Origin: Candidatus Saccharimonadota bacterium | GTDB taxonomy: Bacteria > Patescibacteriota > Saccharimonadia > Saccharimonadales > Saccharimonadaceae | Assembly (NCBI GenBank): GCA_017964115.1 | Contig: JAGCSL010000048.1 | Location: forward strand, 1-16,855 | Length of the DNA stretch: 16,855 nt | Reading direction: 5' to 3' | In this document: positions 1-7,033 of the stretch, piece by piece | Numbering within the stretch: position 1 is the stretch's first letter | Layout: every line of letters starts with the position of its first letter | The notes under the pieces: generated by a model | Told to the model about the DNA's origin: nothing | Databases searched by the model: none | Seen by the model: only the letters and a program-made list of their open reading frames with translations | Made by a program: the position numbers and the translations under genes

Positions 1-1755
1 GTGCCAGACCGCCTAATTGGCAAAAAGATTTTCCAAGTCGATTTAAGTTCAGTTGTCGCGGGTACGAAATTTCGTGGCGAATTCGAAGAGCGCATTAAAG
101 GTATTATTGACGAAGCGACTGGCGATGATTCGGTCATTCTATTTATCGACGAGTTGCATTTATTGTCTGGAGCCGGTTCTGCCGAAGGTAGTATGGATGC
201 TGCCAACATCCTCAAGCCAGCCTTGGCGCGTAATCAGCTAAAATTGATTGGCGCAACCACACTCGATGAATATCGCAAGGGTATCGAAAAAGACAAGGCT
301 CTCGCGCGTCGTTTTCAGACTGTGATGGTTAACGAACCATCACCGACAATTACTCTGCGCATTCTTAAGGGTATCAAAAACCATTACGAAAAATATCATC
401 AGGTAACGATTTCGGATGAAATTCTTGAAGAGGCAATTACACTTTCTGAACGCTACATTTCTGACCGTTTTATGCCAGATAAAGTCATCGATGTAATCGA
501 CGAGGCTAGTGCGATTGCGCGGGTTTCGCTCGACAAAAAAGGTGGCAGCGCGTATAAAAAGAACAAGATTGAGCTTGCCGATTTAGAAGCAAAAATTGAA
601 GCTGCAGCCGAAAAAGAAGATTACGAAAAAGCCGCCATGTACAAAACTCGTGCCGCTCAACTTGAGGAAGAAATTAAAAAGCTCGAGAAAAAGAACAAAA
701 AGCTCGATGAAGCTCCGGCTGTAACGTCCGACGATTTAGCGACTGCCATTAGTCTAAAAACCGGCATTCCAGTCAGCCGCGTACATGGATCTGAGCAAGA
801 AATATTAGTAAACCTCGAAAAACATCTCAGTAAAGATATTATCGGACAAGATGAGGCTATTAAAGCTGTTAGTAAGGCTATTCGTCGTGGTCGCTCTGGT
901 ATTGCCGACTTACATCGCCCAATCGGTTCGTTCATCTTTATGGGTCCAACCGGTGTTGGTAAAACTGAGCTCGCCAAAGTGATTGCTCGTGAGGTATTTG
1001 GTGGTGAAGATTCTCTAATTAAGATTGATATGTCTGAATTCGGCGAGAAGCATAATGTGAGTCGTTTAGTTGGCGCGCCGGCTGGTTATATTGGCTACGA
1101 CGATGGTGGCAAGCTTACGGAACAAATTCGTCATCGCCCATATTCCGTAGTTCTGTTTGATGAGATTGAGAAAGCTCATCCGGACGTTTTTAATATCTTG
1201 TTGCAGATTCTCGAAGATGGCACGCTTACGGATGGCCACGGCACGAAAGTTAAATTTAATAACGCTATCGTTATCCTTACTAGTAACCTTGGCGCTGAAG
1301 AAATGTACCGTGAAAGCGAAATGGGCTTTGCAGTTAAAACCAAGAAAGACGCCAAAGCGCTCGAAGCTGAACATGCTGCCAACGAAGCTAGCGCAATGAA
1401 AGCCTTGCGCAAATTAATGCGCCCAGAACTCGTCAACCGCTTCGATTCAATCGTTACGTTTAATGCTTTAAGTGAGAAGAATGTCGAGACTATCTTCGAT
1501 AATATGATTGAAGACCTTAAGAAGCGTCTTGCTACCAAATCTGTCGGTCTTAAGCTGATGCCTTCAGCTAAAAAACAACTCATTGCGGACGGTTATGATG
1601 CTAAAAACGGCGCCCGTCCACTTCGTCGCCAAATCGAAGATAATATCGAAAGCCTTATTGCGGACAACATGCTTGCCGAAAAACTCAAAAAAGGCGATAT
1701 AGCAAAAATTGAATACAAAAAAGGCCAATATTCTCTCTCGATTGCCAAAGAATAA
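1..1755 (+). CDS. clpC: ATP-dependent Clp protease ATP-binding subunit ClpC (5' end missing)
   Basis: AAA+ unfoldase that feeds substrates to the ClpP peptidase in the cytoplasm. The window cuts the gene: the N domain and the first Walker A are outside, and the GTG at base 1 is an internal Val codon (family pattern VPxxL), not a start. Numbering from base 1: D1 Walker B ILFIDE 46-51, arginine fingers near R103-R104, a short UVR-like coiled coil about 191-228, D2 Walker A GPTGVGKT 315-322, D2 Walker B 383-388, arginine finger R480 and sensor-2 GAR 537-539. The short UVR-type middle region, instead of the long ClpB M-domain, points to ClpC. MGF at 441-443 lies where ClpC proteins carry the ClpP-docking loop (VGF/LGF class), so a ClpP partner is expected; clpP lies 3 kb downstream on the same strand. 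No terminator follows the stop. Confidence 0.93.
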   Translation: MPDRLIGKKIFQVDLSSVVAGTKFRGEFEERIKGIIDEATGDDSVILFIDELHLLSGAGSAEGSMDAANILKPALARNQLKLIGATTLDEYRKGIEKDKALARRFQTVMVNEPSPTITLRILKGIKNHYEKYHQVTISDEILEEAITLSERYISDRFMPDKVIDVIDEASAIARVSLDKKGGSAYKKNKIELADLEAKIEAAAEKEDYEKAAMYKTRAAQLEEEIKKLEKKNKKLDEAPAVTSDDLATAISLKTGIPVSRVHGSEQEILVNLEKHLSKDIIGQDEAIKAVSKAIRRGRSGIADLHRPIGSFIFMGPTGVGKTELAKVIAREVFGGEDSLIKIDMSEFGEKHNVSRLVGAPAGYIGYDDGGKLTEQIRHRPYSVVLFDEIEKAHPDVFNILLQILEDGTLTDGHGTKVKFNNAIVILTSNLGAEEMYRESEMGFAVKTKKDAKALEAEHAANEASAMKALRKLMRPELVNRFDSIVTFNALSEKNVETIFDNMIEDLKKRLATKSVGLKLMPSAKKQLIADGYDAKNGARPLRRQIEDNIESLIADNMLAEKLKKGDIAKIEYKKGQYSLSIAKE

Positions 1756-1801
1756 GCTTTTTCGTGTATAATATTACTCAGAAAACTAGCTAGGAGTAAT
1801 A
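1742..1801 (+). promoter_or_regulatory. Promoter and possible Shine-Dalgarno-masking hairpin before the 642-aa gene
   Basis: TATAAT at 1767-1772 is a consensus -10. TTGCCA at 1742-1747 could be the -35, inside the end of clpC, with a long 19-nt spacer. An 8-bp inverted repeat, TATTACTC (1772-1779) and GAGTAATA (1794-1801), separated by 14 nt, begins at the last base of the -10. Its right arm includes the last bases of the AGGAG Shine-Dalgarno (1792-1796). It could act as a DNA operator or as an RNA hairpin hiding the ribosome site; the sequence does not decide which. Confidence 0.5.
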
Positions 1802-1806
1802 CTTTA

Positions 1807-3735
1807 ATGACGAATGCTGAGATTGGGCTCAAACCGAACGGCGCATTGAACGGTTGGGATAATATGCAACCACCAGATAACTCTGAGCGTGAAAATAGTC
1901 ACGAGTCTGCGATTGCGCGCATTGGTCGTATTATTTCCAGCAAAGCATCTGAAATTATCCAGTCTATTCGGGAGAATTACCAAAGCCGTCGTGAAGCGGC
2001 AATCGAAGAGAAGCGCGCCTACGAGGAGCAGGAGGCTCAGCAAGAAGAAGCTGAAAATAAGTTTTACGAATATAATTTCTTGAGCCTTGTGCGCTCCTCG
2101 CCACATCGTAAAGAGGCACTTGATCAAGTTCCAGAAGACCGTCGCGAACGTGTGATTTTTGTTGATAAAAATCTAGATCTTTTCCAAGAATGTCCAAGCG
2201 TTGGTCGCTTCATGACTCAGGAAGAAGCGTACCAGATATATGATGATTACTCTGGTCATGTTGCTGGCATAAGTGAAGAGGAACGTCCTCAGACGAAACT
2301 CGGCATCTTGACCGAAATGGAAACGATGTACGAAGAGATGATAGCGGCCGCAAAAGCGAACGGCGACGAAGAGGCTGTCAGACAGTATCAGACAAAGTAT
2401 GATATGGTTCAGGATCTCGAATCTATCACATCCACTGCGGAATGCTATCGCATAATTAACGAAATTAATATTTTTGGCAGTAAGACATTATTGCGTCGAT
2501 ATGCGCGCGAGAAGATAGCGGCGGAAGGTTATAATGGAACCAAGGAAATGCGCGAACGAAAACCGCCAATTGTCGGCGGAATACTAAGCGTAGAAGCAAC
2601 TTTAAGCGTACTCGATGACCTTGATAGCAATGCGCCTATGTCGGAAATATGGGAAAATCTTGACCTTGATAGACATGAAGGTGATGTTGACTGGGAAGCT
2701 GTAGAACAATTTAGTTGGCGCGGAAAAGAATTACACGATTACTATAGAAATCTGCGCGCCGCTGCCGAGAAGAAGAGGCAGATTAGTGAGTATGACGGGT
2801 TCTCGAAGAAATTTAAGGATCATGCAGAATTATTAAGGTCCGAAACGCCAATTGAGGAGCTTCCTGAACAACTACAAGAAGCAATTGAGGCTGAAAAGAT
2901 ATCTCAAATCGTTCAGGAACTCAGAACTACCCTAGAAGCAAACCGCAGAAGAATTGCTACCTTACGCAGCGATAGGGAAATTAACCCGCGCGCGCAAAGC
3001 GAACTAGAAAGAAGAGGCTTAACACGCGAGGGTTATGCGCTTATACTCGAACAAAGATCGAAAGACCTCGAGACGAAAATCGCCCAAGCTTTGGATCACG
3101 ATTTTACTGAAGAGCTGCGTACGATGATCGATAGTCGTGAAATATCACGCGACGATTTGGCGGATAGGTTCGAATGGCATTCGCAACTTTATGCCGAAAG
3201 CGCCGCGACCTGCCGTCAGGACTTTCAGCAGTTCAGGGAGATGTTTAAGCGCACCGAAGATGGCTTTAAACAAGAGTTTCTGTTGGATGGTCAAGAGAAT
3301 ATTCCAGCCTGCCCGCAAGATGTTGTCGACTATTTATACTCGAATTACCGTTTTGACGAATTTGCGAATAACATTGGATTAAGACAGCAATCGCTCAGCC
3401 TACAGAAAAAGCGTCTAGAATTTATTATGAAAAATGTGCAAAAACGCTCAGAATGGCTCAGTCATACGGCTCGTTTTGTTGACCGAAAGTTCACTGAACA
3501 TTTGGCATTCGACATTGAGGATCACCTACATGATGACCCTGGCGTACAGGAGATACCAGAACTCTATACTGCAACTTGCGGAACGGGCGAAATCCACCCA
3601 TCGCAGATATATACTGACGAAAGTACATTCTTGAACGAACAAGTGATTCCGTCAATTCAAGCTATTATGGATGCTATCGATCAAAAAATACAAAGCACCA
3701 ATGGACAACCAGCCGGACAGCAAGCCGCCGCTTAA
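1807..3735 (+). CDS. Hypothetical 642-aa charged coiled-coil protein
   Basis: I do not recognise this family. The ATG is supported by AGGAG at 1792-1796, 10 nt upstream. The product is soluble in appearance: no signal peptide and no hydrophobic span. It is very rich in Glu, Arg, Gln and Lys and reads as mostly helical. A strong heptad-like stretch runs about residues 52-86, and further long charged helices fill the middle and C-terminal thirds. The tail is Gln/Ala-rich. It sits between clpC and clpP, and its last 35 nt overlap the next gene, an HELLH membrane protein, so the two are probably translated together and may act together (inference). Possible roles include a scaffold or a cytoplasmic partner of the membrane protein; nothing in the sequence proves either. 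That it is a real gene is supported by its long open frame, its Shine-Dalgarno and its promoter. Confidence 0.85.
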   Translation: MTNAEIGLKPNGALNGWDNMQPPDNSERENSHESAIARIGRIISSKASEIIQSIRENYQSRREAAIEEKRAYEEQEAQQEEAENKFYEYNFLSLVRSSPHRKEALDQVPEDRRERVIFVDKNLDLFQECPSVGRFMTQEEAYQIYDDYSGHVAGISEEERPQTKLGILTEMETMYEEMIAAAKANGDEEAVRQYQTKYDMVQDLESITSTAECYRIINEINIFGSKTLLRRYAREKIAAEGYNGTKEMRERKPPIVGGILSVEATLSVLDDLDSNAPMSEIWENLDLDRHEGDVDWEAVEQFSWRGKELHDYYRNLRAAAEKKRQISEYDGFSKKFKDHAELLRSETPIEELPEQLQEAIEAEKISQIVQELRTTLEANRRRIATLRSDREINPRAQSELERRGLTREGYALILEQRSKDLETKIAQALDHDFTEELRTMIDSREISRDDLADRFEWHSQLYAESAATCRQDFQQFREMFKRTEDGFKQEFLLDGQENIPACPQDVVDYLYSNYRFDEFANNIGLRQQSLSLQKKRLEFIMKNVQKRSEWLSHTARFVDRKFTEHLAFDIEDHLHDDPGVQEIPELYTATCGTGEIHPSQIYTDESTFLNEQVIPSIQAIMDAIDQKIQSTNGQPAGQQAAA

Positions 3736-4771
3736 TGCCGATGTCAGCATGGAGGCAGACGCCAAGGCGGCGCCAGTAGAAGAAAAGCCCAAAAAGAAGC
3801 TAGGGCGAATTCTTGGTTGCCTTGCCGCCTTTATTATTGGTGCCCTGATTGCATTTTTCGTCGATTATCGTGCGGTTTATGATTGGATACTTGGTTTTTC
3901 TTATCAGCCAAGTACGGAAATGTCTCAAACTATCTCAAATATTGAACTCACCGGTCGCGGCGAGCGTATAGTAAAAGCCTCTTTTGCTGAACTTCAAAAT
4001 TCGGAAGAGTTTAATCAAAATTGCCCAAACTCAGCCACCGAGACATCGGTTTTAGGTTGTTATTATGATTGGCACATTTATGTTTTTAACGTCGACAACG
4101 CCGAGCTTGATGGAATTAAAGAAGCGGTATTGGCGCATGAACTTTTACATGCCGATTGGCAACGCGAACGCTCCTGGATTAAAAATGAGCTTGAGCCGGT
4201 TTTACGCGAGACTTATGAACAAAATAAAGATACGCTTGCCGACCACATGAAGACCTATACGGCTGAAAATTTTGTCGACGAGCTACATTCGATTATCGGT
4301 ACGCAAATCGATGTCGATAAATTACCGCAACGCCTCAAAGAGCACTATCGAAGCATCTTTAAAAATCACGCTAAAGTTGTCGCCTATTATGATCAATATA
4401 ATGGCAAATTCACTGAGCTGAAGCGCGAAATGGAAGATTTAGCCGCAAAGATTGATCAAATGAAGCAGCAAATCGAAAAAAAGACGGCAGATTACCGCAA
4501 AAAATCCGAAGTGTTAGCTGAAGATATTTCGGAATTCAATCGTCGTGCTTCCGGAAGTTATTATACGAGCCAATGGGATTTTGATCGGGATAGAGCAGCG
4601 CTAGTCGCGCGCCAAAAAAATCTTGATAAAGACTATAAGGATCTGTCTGATTTGGTCGACAAGGCTAACGAATATGTCGATAAATATAATCAAAAAATCG
4701 CGCACTCTAGCGAGCTATATCGCAGCATCAACAGTAATAGCATTCAAAAAGTCGAAGATCCAACCAAGTAA
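3701..4771 (+). CDS. Membrane-anchored HELLH putative zinc metallopeptidase with C-terminal coiled coil
   Basis: 356 aa from ATG 3701; an in-frame ATG at 3671 would add 10 residues and one at 3749 would remove 16. None has a Shine-Dalgarno, so initiation is probably coupled to the upstream gene, which it overlaps by 35 nt. Visible parts: a Pro/Ala/Lys-rich cytoplasmic N-terminus, one TM helix about 37-54 preceded by KKK (so the rest is likely outside), a globular domain with HELLH at 146-150, then charged coiled coils about 235-285 and 305-340. HExxH is the zincin signature: H146 and H150 would bind zinc and E147 would be catalytic. E189 or E194, 39-44 residues later, could be the third ligand as in gluzincins. 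I cannot name the family. Substrate unknown; envelope proteolysis or processing is inferred. Confidence 0.8.
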   Translation: MDNQPDSKPPLNADVSMEADAKAAPVEEKPKKKLGRILGCLAAFIIGALIAFFVDYRAVYDWILGFSYQPSTEMSQTISNIELTGRGERIVKASFAELQNSEEFNQNCPNSATETSVLGCYYDWHIYVFNVDNAELDGIKEAVLAHELLHADWQRERSWIKNELEPVLRETYEQNKDTLADHMKTYTAENFVDELHSIIGTQIDVDKLPQRLKEHYRSIFKNHAKVVAYYDQYNGKFTELKREMEDLAAKIDQMKQQIEKKTADYRKKSEVLAEDISEFNRRASGSYYTSQWDFDRDRAALVARQKNLDKDYKDLSDLVDKANEYVDKYNQKIAHSSELYRSINSNSIQKVEDPTK

Positions 4772-4772
4772 T

Positions 4773-4799
4773 TTAGCACTCTTGACTTGTGAGTGCTAA
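4773..4799 (+). promoter_or_regulatory. CIRCE operator (HrcA binding site) for clpP
   Basis: TTAGCACTC (4773-4781), 9 nt, GAGTGCTAA (4791-4799): a perfect match to the CIRCE consensus including the 9-nt spacer. HrcA represses through this element and releases on heat or unfolded-protein stress (established). The clpP -35 lies inside the spacer, so bound HrcA should block RNA polymerase directly. Confidence 0.96.
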
Positions 4800-4810
4800 G
4801 CATATATCAT
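4782..4810 (+). promoter_or_regulatory. clpP promoter inside CIRCE
   Basis: -35 TTGACT 4782-4787, 17-nt spacer, -10 TATCAT 4805-4810. The start ATG at 4817 is 7 nt after the last -10 base, which is where transcription is expected to begin, so the mRNA is probably leaderless. Confidence 0.85.
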
Positions 4811-4816
4811 AGAAGC

Positions 4817-5407
4817 ATGAAGAATGTTGAAGATTATTTAGTGCCGACCGTTGTCGAAGAAACCAATCGCGGCGAGCGGGCATATGATATTTATTCGCGA
4901 CTTCTCAAGGAGCGCGTCATTTTCATGGGCGATGAGGTCACGCCGCAAACGGCAAATATTGTGATAGCACAGCTTTTACATCTAGCCTATGAGGATCCTA
5001 AGAAAGATATTAAACTTTACATCAATTCTCCTGGCGGTTCGGTCTATGACGGTCTTGCCATTATTGATACGATGAATTATATCGAGCCAGACGTACAGAC
5101 GATTGGTATCGGCCTACAGGCATCGATGGGCGCTATGCTACTTTCGGCTGGCGCAAAGGGGAAGCGCTATGCTTTGCCAAATTCGCGTATCATGATTCAT
5201 CAGCCAAGTTCCGGCACTAAGGGTAAGATTACGGACCAAGAAATTGCCCTTAAGGAAGGCATTTATCTCAAAAAAATCTTGATCGATATGATGGCGAAAA
5301 ACACTGGTAAAGATGCCAAAACTATCGAAAAAGACATGGATCGTGATAATTGGATGTCGGCCGAAGATGCTAAAGAATATGGCATTATCGACGAAGTGAT
5401 TAAATAA
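4817..5407 (+). CDS. clpP: ATP-dependent Clp protease proteolytic subunit ClpP
   Basis: Serine peptidase that forms the barrel-shaped chamber working with Clp ATPases in the cytoplasm. 196 aa from ATG 4817. The N-terminus, PTVVEETNRGERAYDIYSRL, is typical of the family. The catalytic triad is S103 (in ASMGA), H128 (in MIHQP) and D177 (in DRDNW). Spacings of 25 and 49 residues equal those of E. coli Ser97/His122/Asp171, so the enzyme should be active. A GTG at 4793 would extend the frame, but it lies inside the right CIRCE arm and upstream of the predicted transcript start, so I reject it. No Shine-Dalgarno is present, in line with a leaderless message. Expression is likely repressed by HrcA. 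ClpC at the window start is the obvious partner. A hairpin terminator follows. Confidence 0.97.
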   Translation: MKNVEDYLVPTVVEETNRGERAYDIYSRLLKERVIFMGDEVTPQTANIVIAQLLHLAYEDPKKDIKLYINSPGGSVYDGLAIIDTMNYIEPDVQTIGIGLQASMGAMLLSAGAKGKRYALPNSRIMIHQPSSGTKGKITDQEIALKEGIYLKKILIDMMAKNTGKDAKTIEKDMDRDNWMSAEDAKEYGIIDEVIK

Positions 5408-5418
5408 TAATTGAATAA

Positions 5419-5457
5419 TAAAAAGGCCTCGTACCATTGCTGGCGCGAGGCTTTTTT
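5419..5457. terminator. Bidirectional intrinsic terminator between clpP and lipoprotein A
   Basis: GCCTCG (5426-5431) pairs with CGAGGC (5446-5451). The stem is flanked by AAAA on the left and TTTTTT (5452-5457) on the right, so it can end transcripts from both sides. The minus-strand stop codon of lipoprotein A lies only 3 nt away. Confidence 0.9.
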
Positions 5458-5459
5458 CT

Positions 5460-6113
5460 TCAAAGCGTTGTGATAGTGGCGTCGTTTACGAAAGTGGGCT
5501 CTTCGTTGCCGATCAACATCATTGTTGCGATAGTTGAATCTACCTCGTAAAACACATTGTCAGTCAGCCAAACCTCTACGCCGTCAACCAGAACTATGTA
5601 GAATTCAGTATTATCGTTGGGCGGCTCAGACTCGGAGAAAGAGTATACCCACTCATCGTTGTTGCTGTTCGTGTGCATGAATTCGTAGAGATATTCGCAA
5701 CATACGTAGACTCCGAGCTCCTCGACTGGGATACAGTAGAGCGTGAATTGAAACATGATCGGTCCAAGCTCGCGCTCGGGAGTGATCGTTATGATGTTGT
5801 TTTCATGATCGTAGCTCGCATCGATTTCAATGCTTGCCATTGCTGCGCTAAAGTCGGTGTAAGTATCTTCACCGTCACCATATGTATACGGGTCGAAGAA
5901 ATCTTCGCGCAGGAAAAGCGGCGCATTGCGTTCTTGCCAAGCTAATGCGACATCCGGAATTACGTAGTCATCCTCGGTGAGTTGGTCTTCGAAAGGATTG
6001 ATGTTCGAGTCCGGAATAGTGCTGGTAGTTGACGCGGCGGGACTTGCGCTTGTCTGCGCGCATCCGCACAGAGTGAAAAGAAACGTCAGCAGAACAATTA
6101 ACAGTTTTCTCAA
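5460..6113 (-). CDS. Small secreted lipoprotein A, unknown function
   Basis: 217 aa from a TTG start at 6113. This start is chosen because AGGGAGGGG lies just upstream and because it gives a clean signal peptide: RK, a hydrophobic core at residues 4-15, then lipobox L15-C16-G17-C18 (Cys at -2 is unusual). An upstream GTG at 6149 would add 12 charged residues before the signal and lies before the ribosome site. After C18 comes a Ser/Thr/Ala/Pro-rich linker to about residue 35, then an acidic domain rich in Asp, Glu, Tyr and Phe with a Cys-Cys pair. I do not recognise the family. It is expected to be lipid-anchored on the outer face of the membrane. It is transcribed alone, opposite to its neighbours. 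Short motifs (ITITP, then NNDEW) recall IIITP and NNDNERW in the next lipoprotein gene. Confidence 0.8.
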   Translation of the reverse strand: MRKLLIVLLTFLFTLCGCAQTSASPAASTTSTIPDSNINPFEDQLTEDDYVIPDVALAWQERNAPLFLREDFFDPYTYGDGEDTYTDFSAAMASIEIDASYDHENNIITITPERELGPIMFQFTLYCIPVEELGVYVCCEYLYEFMHTNSNNDEWVYSFSESEPPNDNTEFYIVLVDGVEVWLTDNVFYEVDSTIATMMLIGNEEPTFVNDATITTL

Positions 6114-6194
6114 GTTTATACCCCTCCCTTTTGCACAAAAAAGACGCACTAAAAAACGCTAGGAATTTAAAGTGCATCAATAGTGACATCTAAT

Positions 6195-6223
6195 ATTATA
6201 TAATAAAAAATTGAATAGTGCAA
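6195..6223 (-). promoter_or_regulatory. Promoter of lipoprotein A
   Basis: Read on the minus strand: -35 TTGCAC (6223-6218), 17-nt spacer, -10 TATAAT (6200-6195). Transcription should start near 6188, giving a leader of about 75 nt. Confidence 0.8.
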
Positions 6224-6229
6224 CAATAG

Positions 6230-6256
6230 AAAAACGCCCGGTTCCGGTCCGAGCGT
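6230..6256 (-). terminator. Terminator of lipoprotein B
   Basis: On the minus strand AAACGCTCGG pairs with CCGGGCGTTT (10 bp, one T-G) around the loop ACCGGAA, with a short T run after it. It lies 13 nt past the stop codon of the 198-aa gene and directly upstream of the lipoprotein A promoter. Confidence 0.85.
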
Positions 6257-6268
6257 TTCTGCGAGATT

Positions 6269-6865
6269 TTATCCAGTATAGGCTAATTCGGCATCAATCG
6301 CCTCATTAACCTCGCGAATCAGTTCGACGGGTGTCGTCAGGATACGAAGATTGCGGTACATGTAGTCAAACTCGTCGGCACCAATCTGATAGACCTGCTT
6401 ATCGAGCGAAGTCTGAAAGATAAAATCAGTCGCCGAATCGTAATGTTCGGTCATTGACCACCTTTCGTTGTCATTGTTGCCCACATATAGATCATGTCCG
6501 CGAATTATGTCTCCTTCGAAGTTGATCACATATTCAAAGTCGTCGTCAGGGAAATAAGGCACATTTGGCGTAATAATGATATGGCTATCTTTGACTACGT
6601 AGTCCAAGCCCAATGTGTCTAGGAACTGGTTGAGATCGAAAGTTTGCAGATCGCTGTTGCTAAAAGCGGTCATCTTACCGCCCGCTGCCATGAAACGTTC
6701 ATATGCGTCCAGCTTGTGCTGGGTTGTGGTCTGCTGAAGATCGAGTGGCGGGGTAACGACCAGCCTATCCTCGTCATTCTCCGCTTTTGCTGCAGTCGAA
6801 CCGCAGCCAGTAGTGGCAAAAAGCCCCATCAAAATTGTTGCGATTAAAAGAAACAACCTTTTCAT
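6269..6865 (-). CDS. Small secreted lipoprotein B, unknown function
   Basis: 198 aa from ATG 6865, with GGGAGGAG ending 9 nt upstream. The signal peptide is KR, a hydrophobic core at residues 4-17, then TTGC with the lipidated C21. The mature part starts with a short Ser/Thr/Ala/Lys linker and is otherwise acidic, rich in Asp, Tyr and Phe. I do not recognise the domain. It contains IIITP followed about 30 residues later by NNDNERW; lipoprotein A has a similar ITITP and NNDEW pair about 40 residues apart, so the two may be diverged relatives (weak, by eye). It has its own promoter, an 80-nt leader that can fold, and its own terminator, so it is expressed independently. Expected location: outer face of the cytoplasmic membrane. 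Confidence 0.82.
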   Translation of the reverse strand: MKRLFLLIATILMGLFATTGCGSTAAKAENDEDRLVVTPPLDLQQTTTQHKLDAYERFMAAGGKMTAFSNSDLQTFDLNQFLDTLGLDYVVKDSHIIITPNVPYFPDDDFEYVINFEGDIIRGHDLYVGNNDNERWSMTEHYDSATDFIFQTSLDKQVYQIGADEFDYMYRNLRILTTPVELIREVNEAIDAELAYTG

Positions 6866-6884
6866 TTAATATCACTCCTCCCAA

Positions 6885-6941
6885 CTAGTTGTAGAGTTCG
6901 CTAAATTTTCCGGATAAAATTTTAATGAACTTTGCAACTAG
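6885..6941 (-). promoter_or_regulatory. Structured 5' leader of lipoprotein B
   Basis: Nested inverted repeats in the predicted 5' UTR: 6935-6941 with 6885-6891 (7 bp), a symmetric 3x3 internal loop, 6927-6931 with 6895-6899 (5 bp), then 6916-6922 with 6903-6909 (7 A/T bp). The terminal loop is AUCCGG in the RNA. The stem ends just before the Shine-Dalgarno, so it may protect the RNA or tune translation. No known riboswitch class is recognised. Confidence 0.55.
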
Positions 6942-6952
6942 GCAATATATTA

Positions 6953-6981
6953 ATTATACCACAAACACTTTAAAAAGTCAA
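6953..6981 (-). promoter_or_regulatory. Promoter of lipoprotein B (twin of the promoter at 10192-10220)
   Basis: Minus strand: -35 TTGACT (6981-6976), 17-nt spacer, TGG then -10 TATAAT (6958-6953). The spacer begins TTTTAA and ends GTTTGTGG. It is almost the same sequence as the promoter of the orphan gene at 9319-10131. Confidence 0.88.
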
Positions 6982-7018
6982 TTACATTATGCTTACGCTT
7001 ATGCCTATGTTAACTCCG

Positions 7019-7027
7019 TGCTAAACT
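7019..7027 (+). promoter_or_regulatory. Extended -10 promoter of radA
   Basis: TGC-TAAACT is an extended -10 (TGn plus a TAnnnT box). Its last base is 7 nt before the ATG at 7034, which points to a leaderless mRNA. No convincing -35 is seen. Confidence 0.65.
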
Positions 7028-7033
7028 ATAAAT

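Noticed and set aside
1..3. GTG at base 1 as the clpC start
   Set aside because: The frame begins in the middle of the D1 domain; Walker A and the N domain must lie upstream.
1772..1801. Second, degenerate CIRCE before the 642-aa gene
   Set aside because: Only ACTC/GAGT agree and the spacer is 14 nt, not 9.
4793..4816. Longer clpP starting at GTG 4793
   Set aside because: The GTG lies inside the CIRCE arm and before the -10 box, so it would not be in the mRNA; the family N-terminus fits ATG 4817.
6998..7025. CIRCE-like half site GTGCTAA upstream of radA (also in rpsO)
   Set aside because: The expected left arm matches only about five of nine bases; the shared word comes from the TGCTAA of the extended -10.
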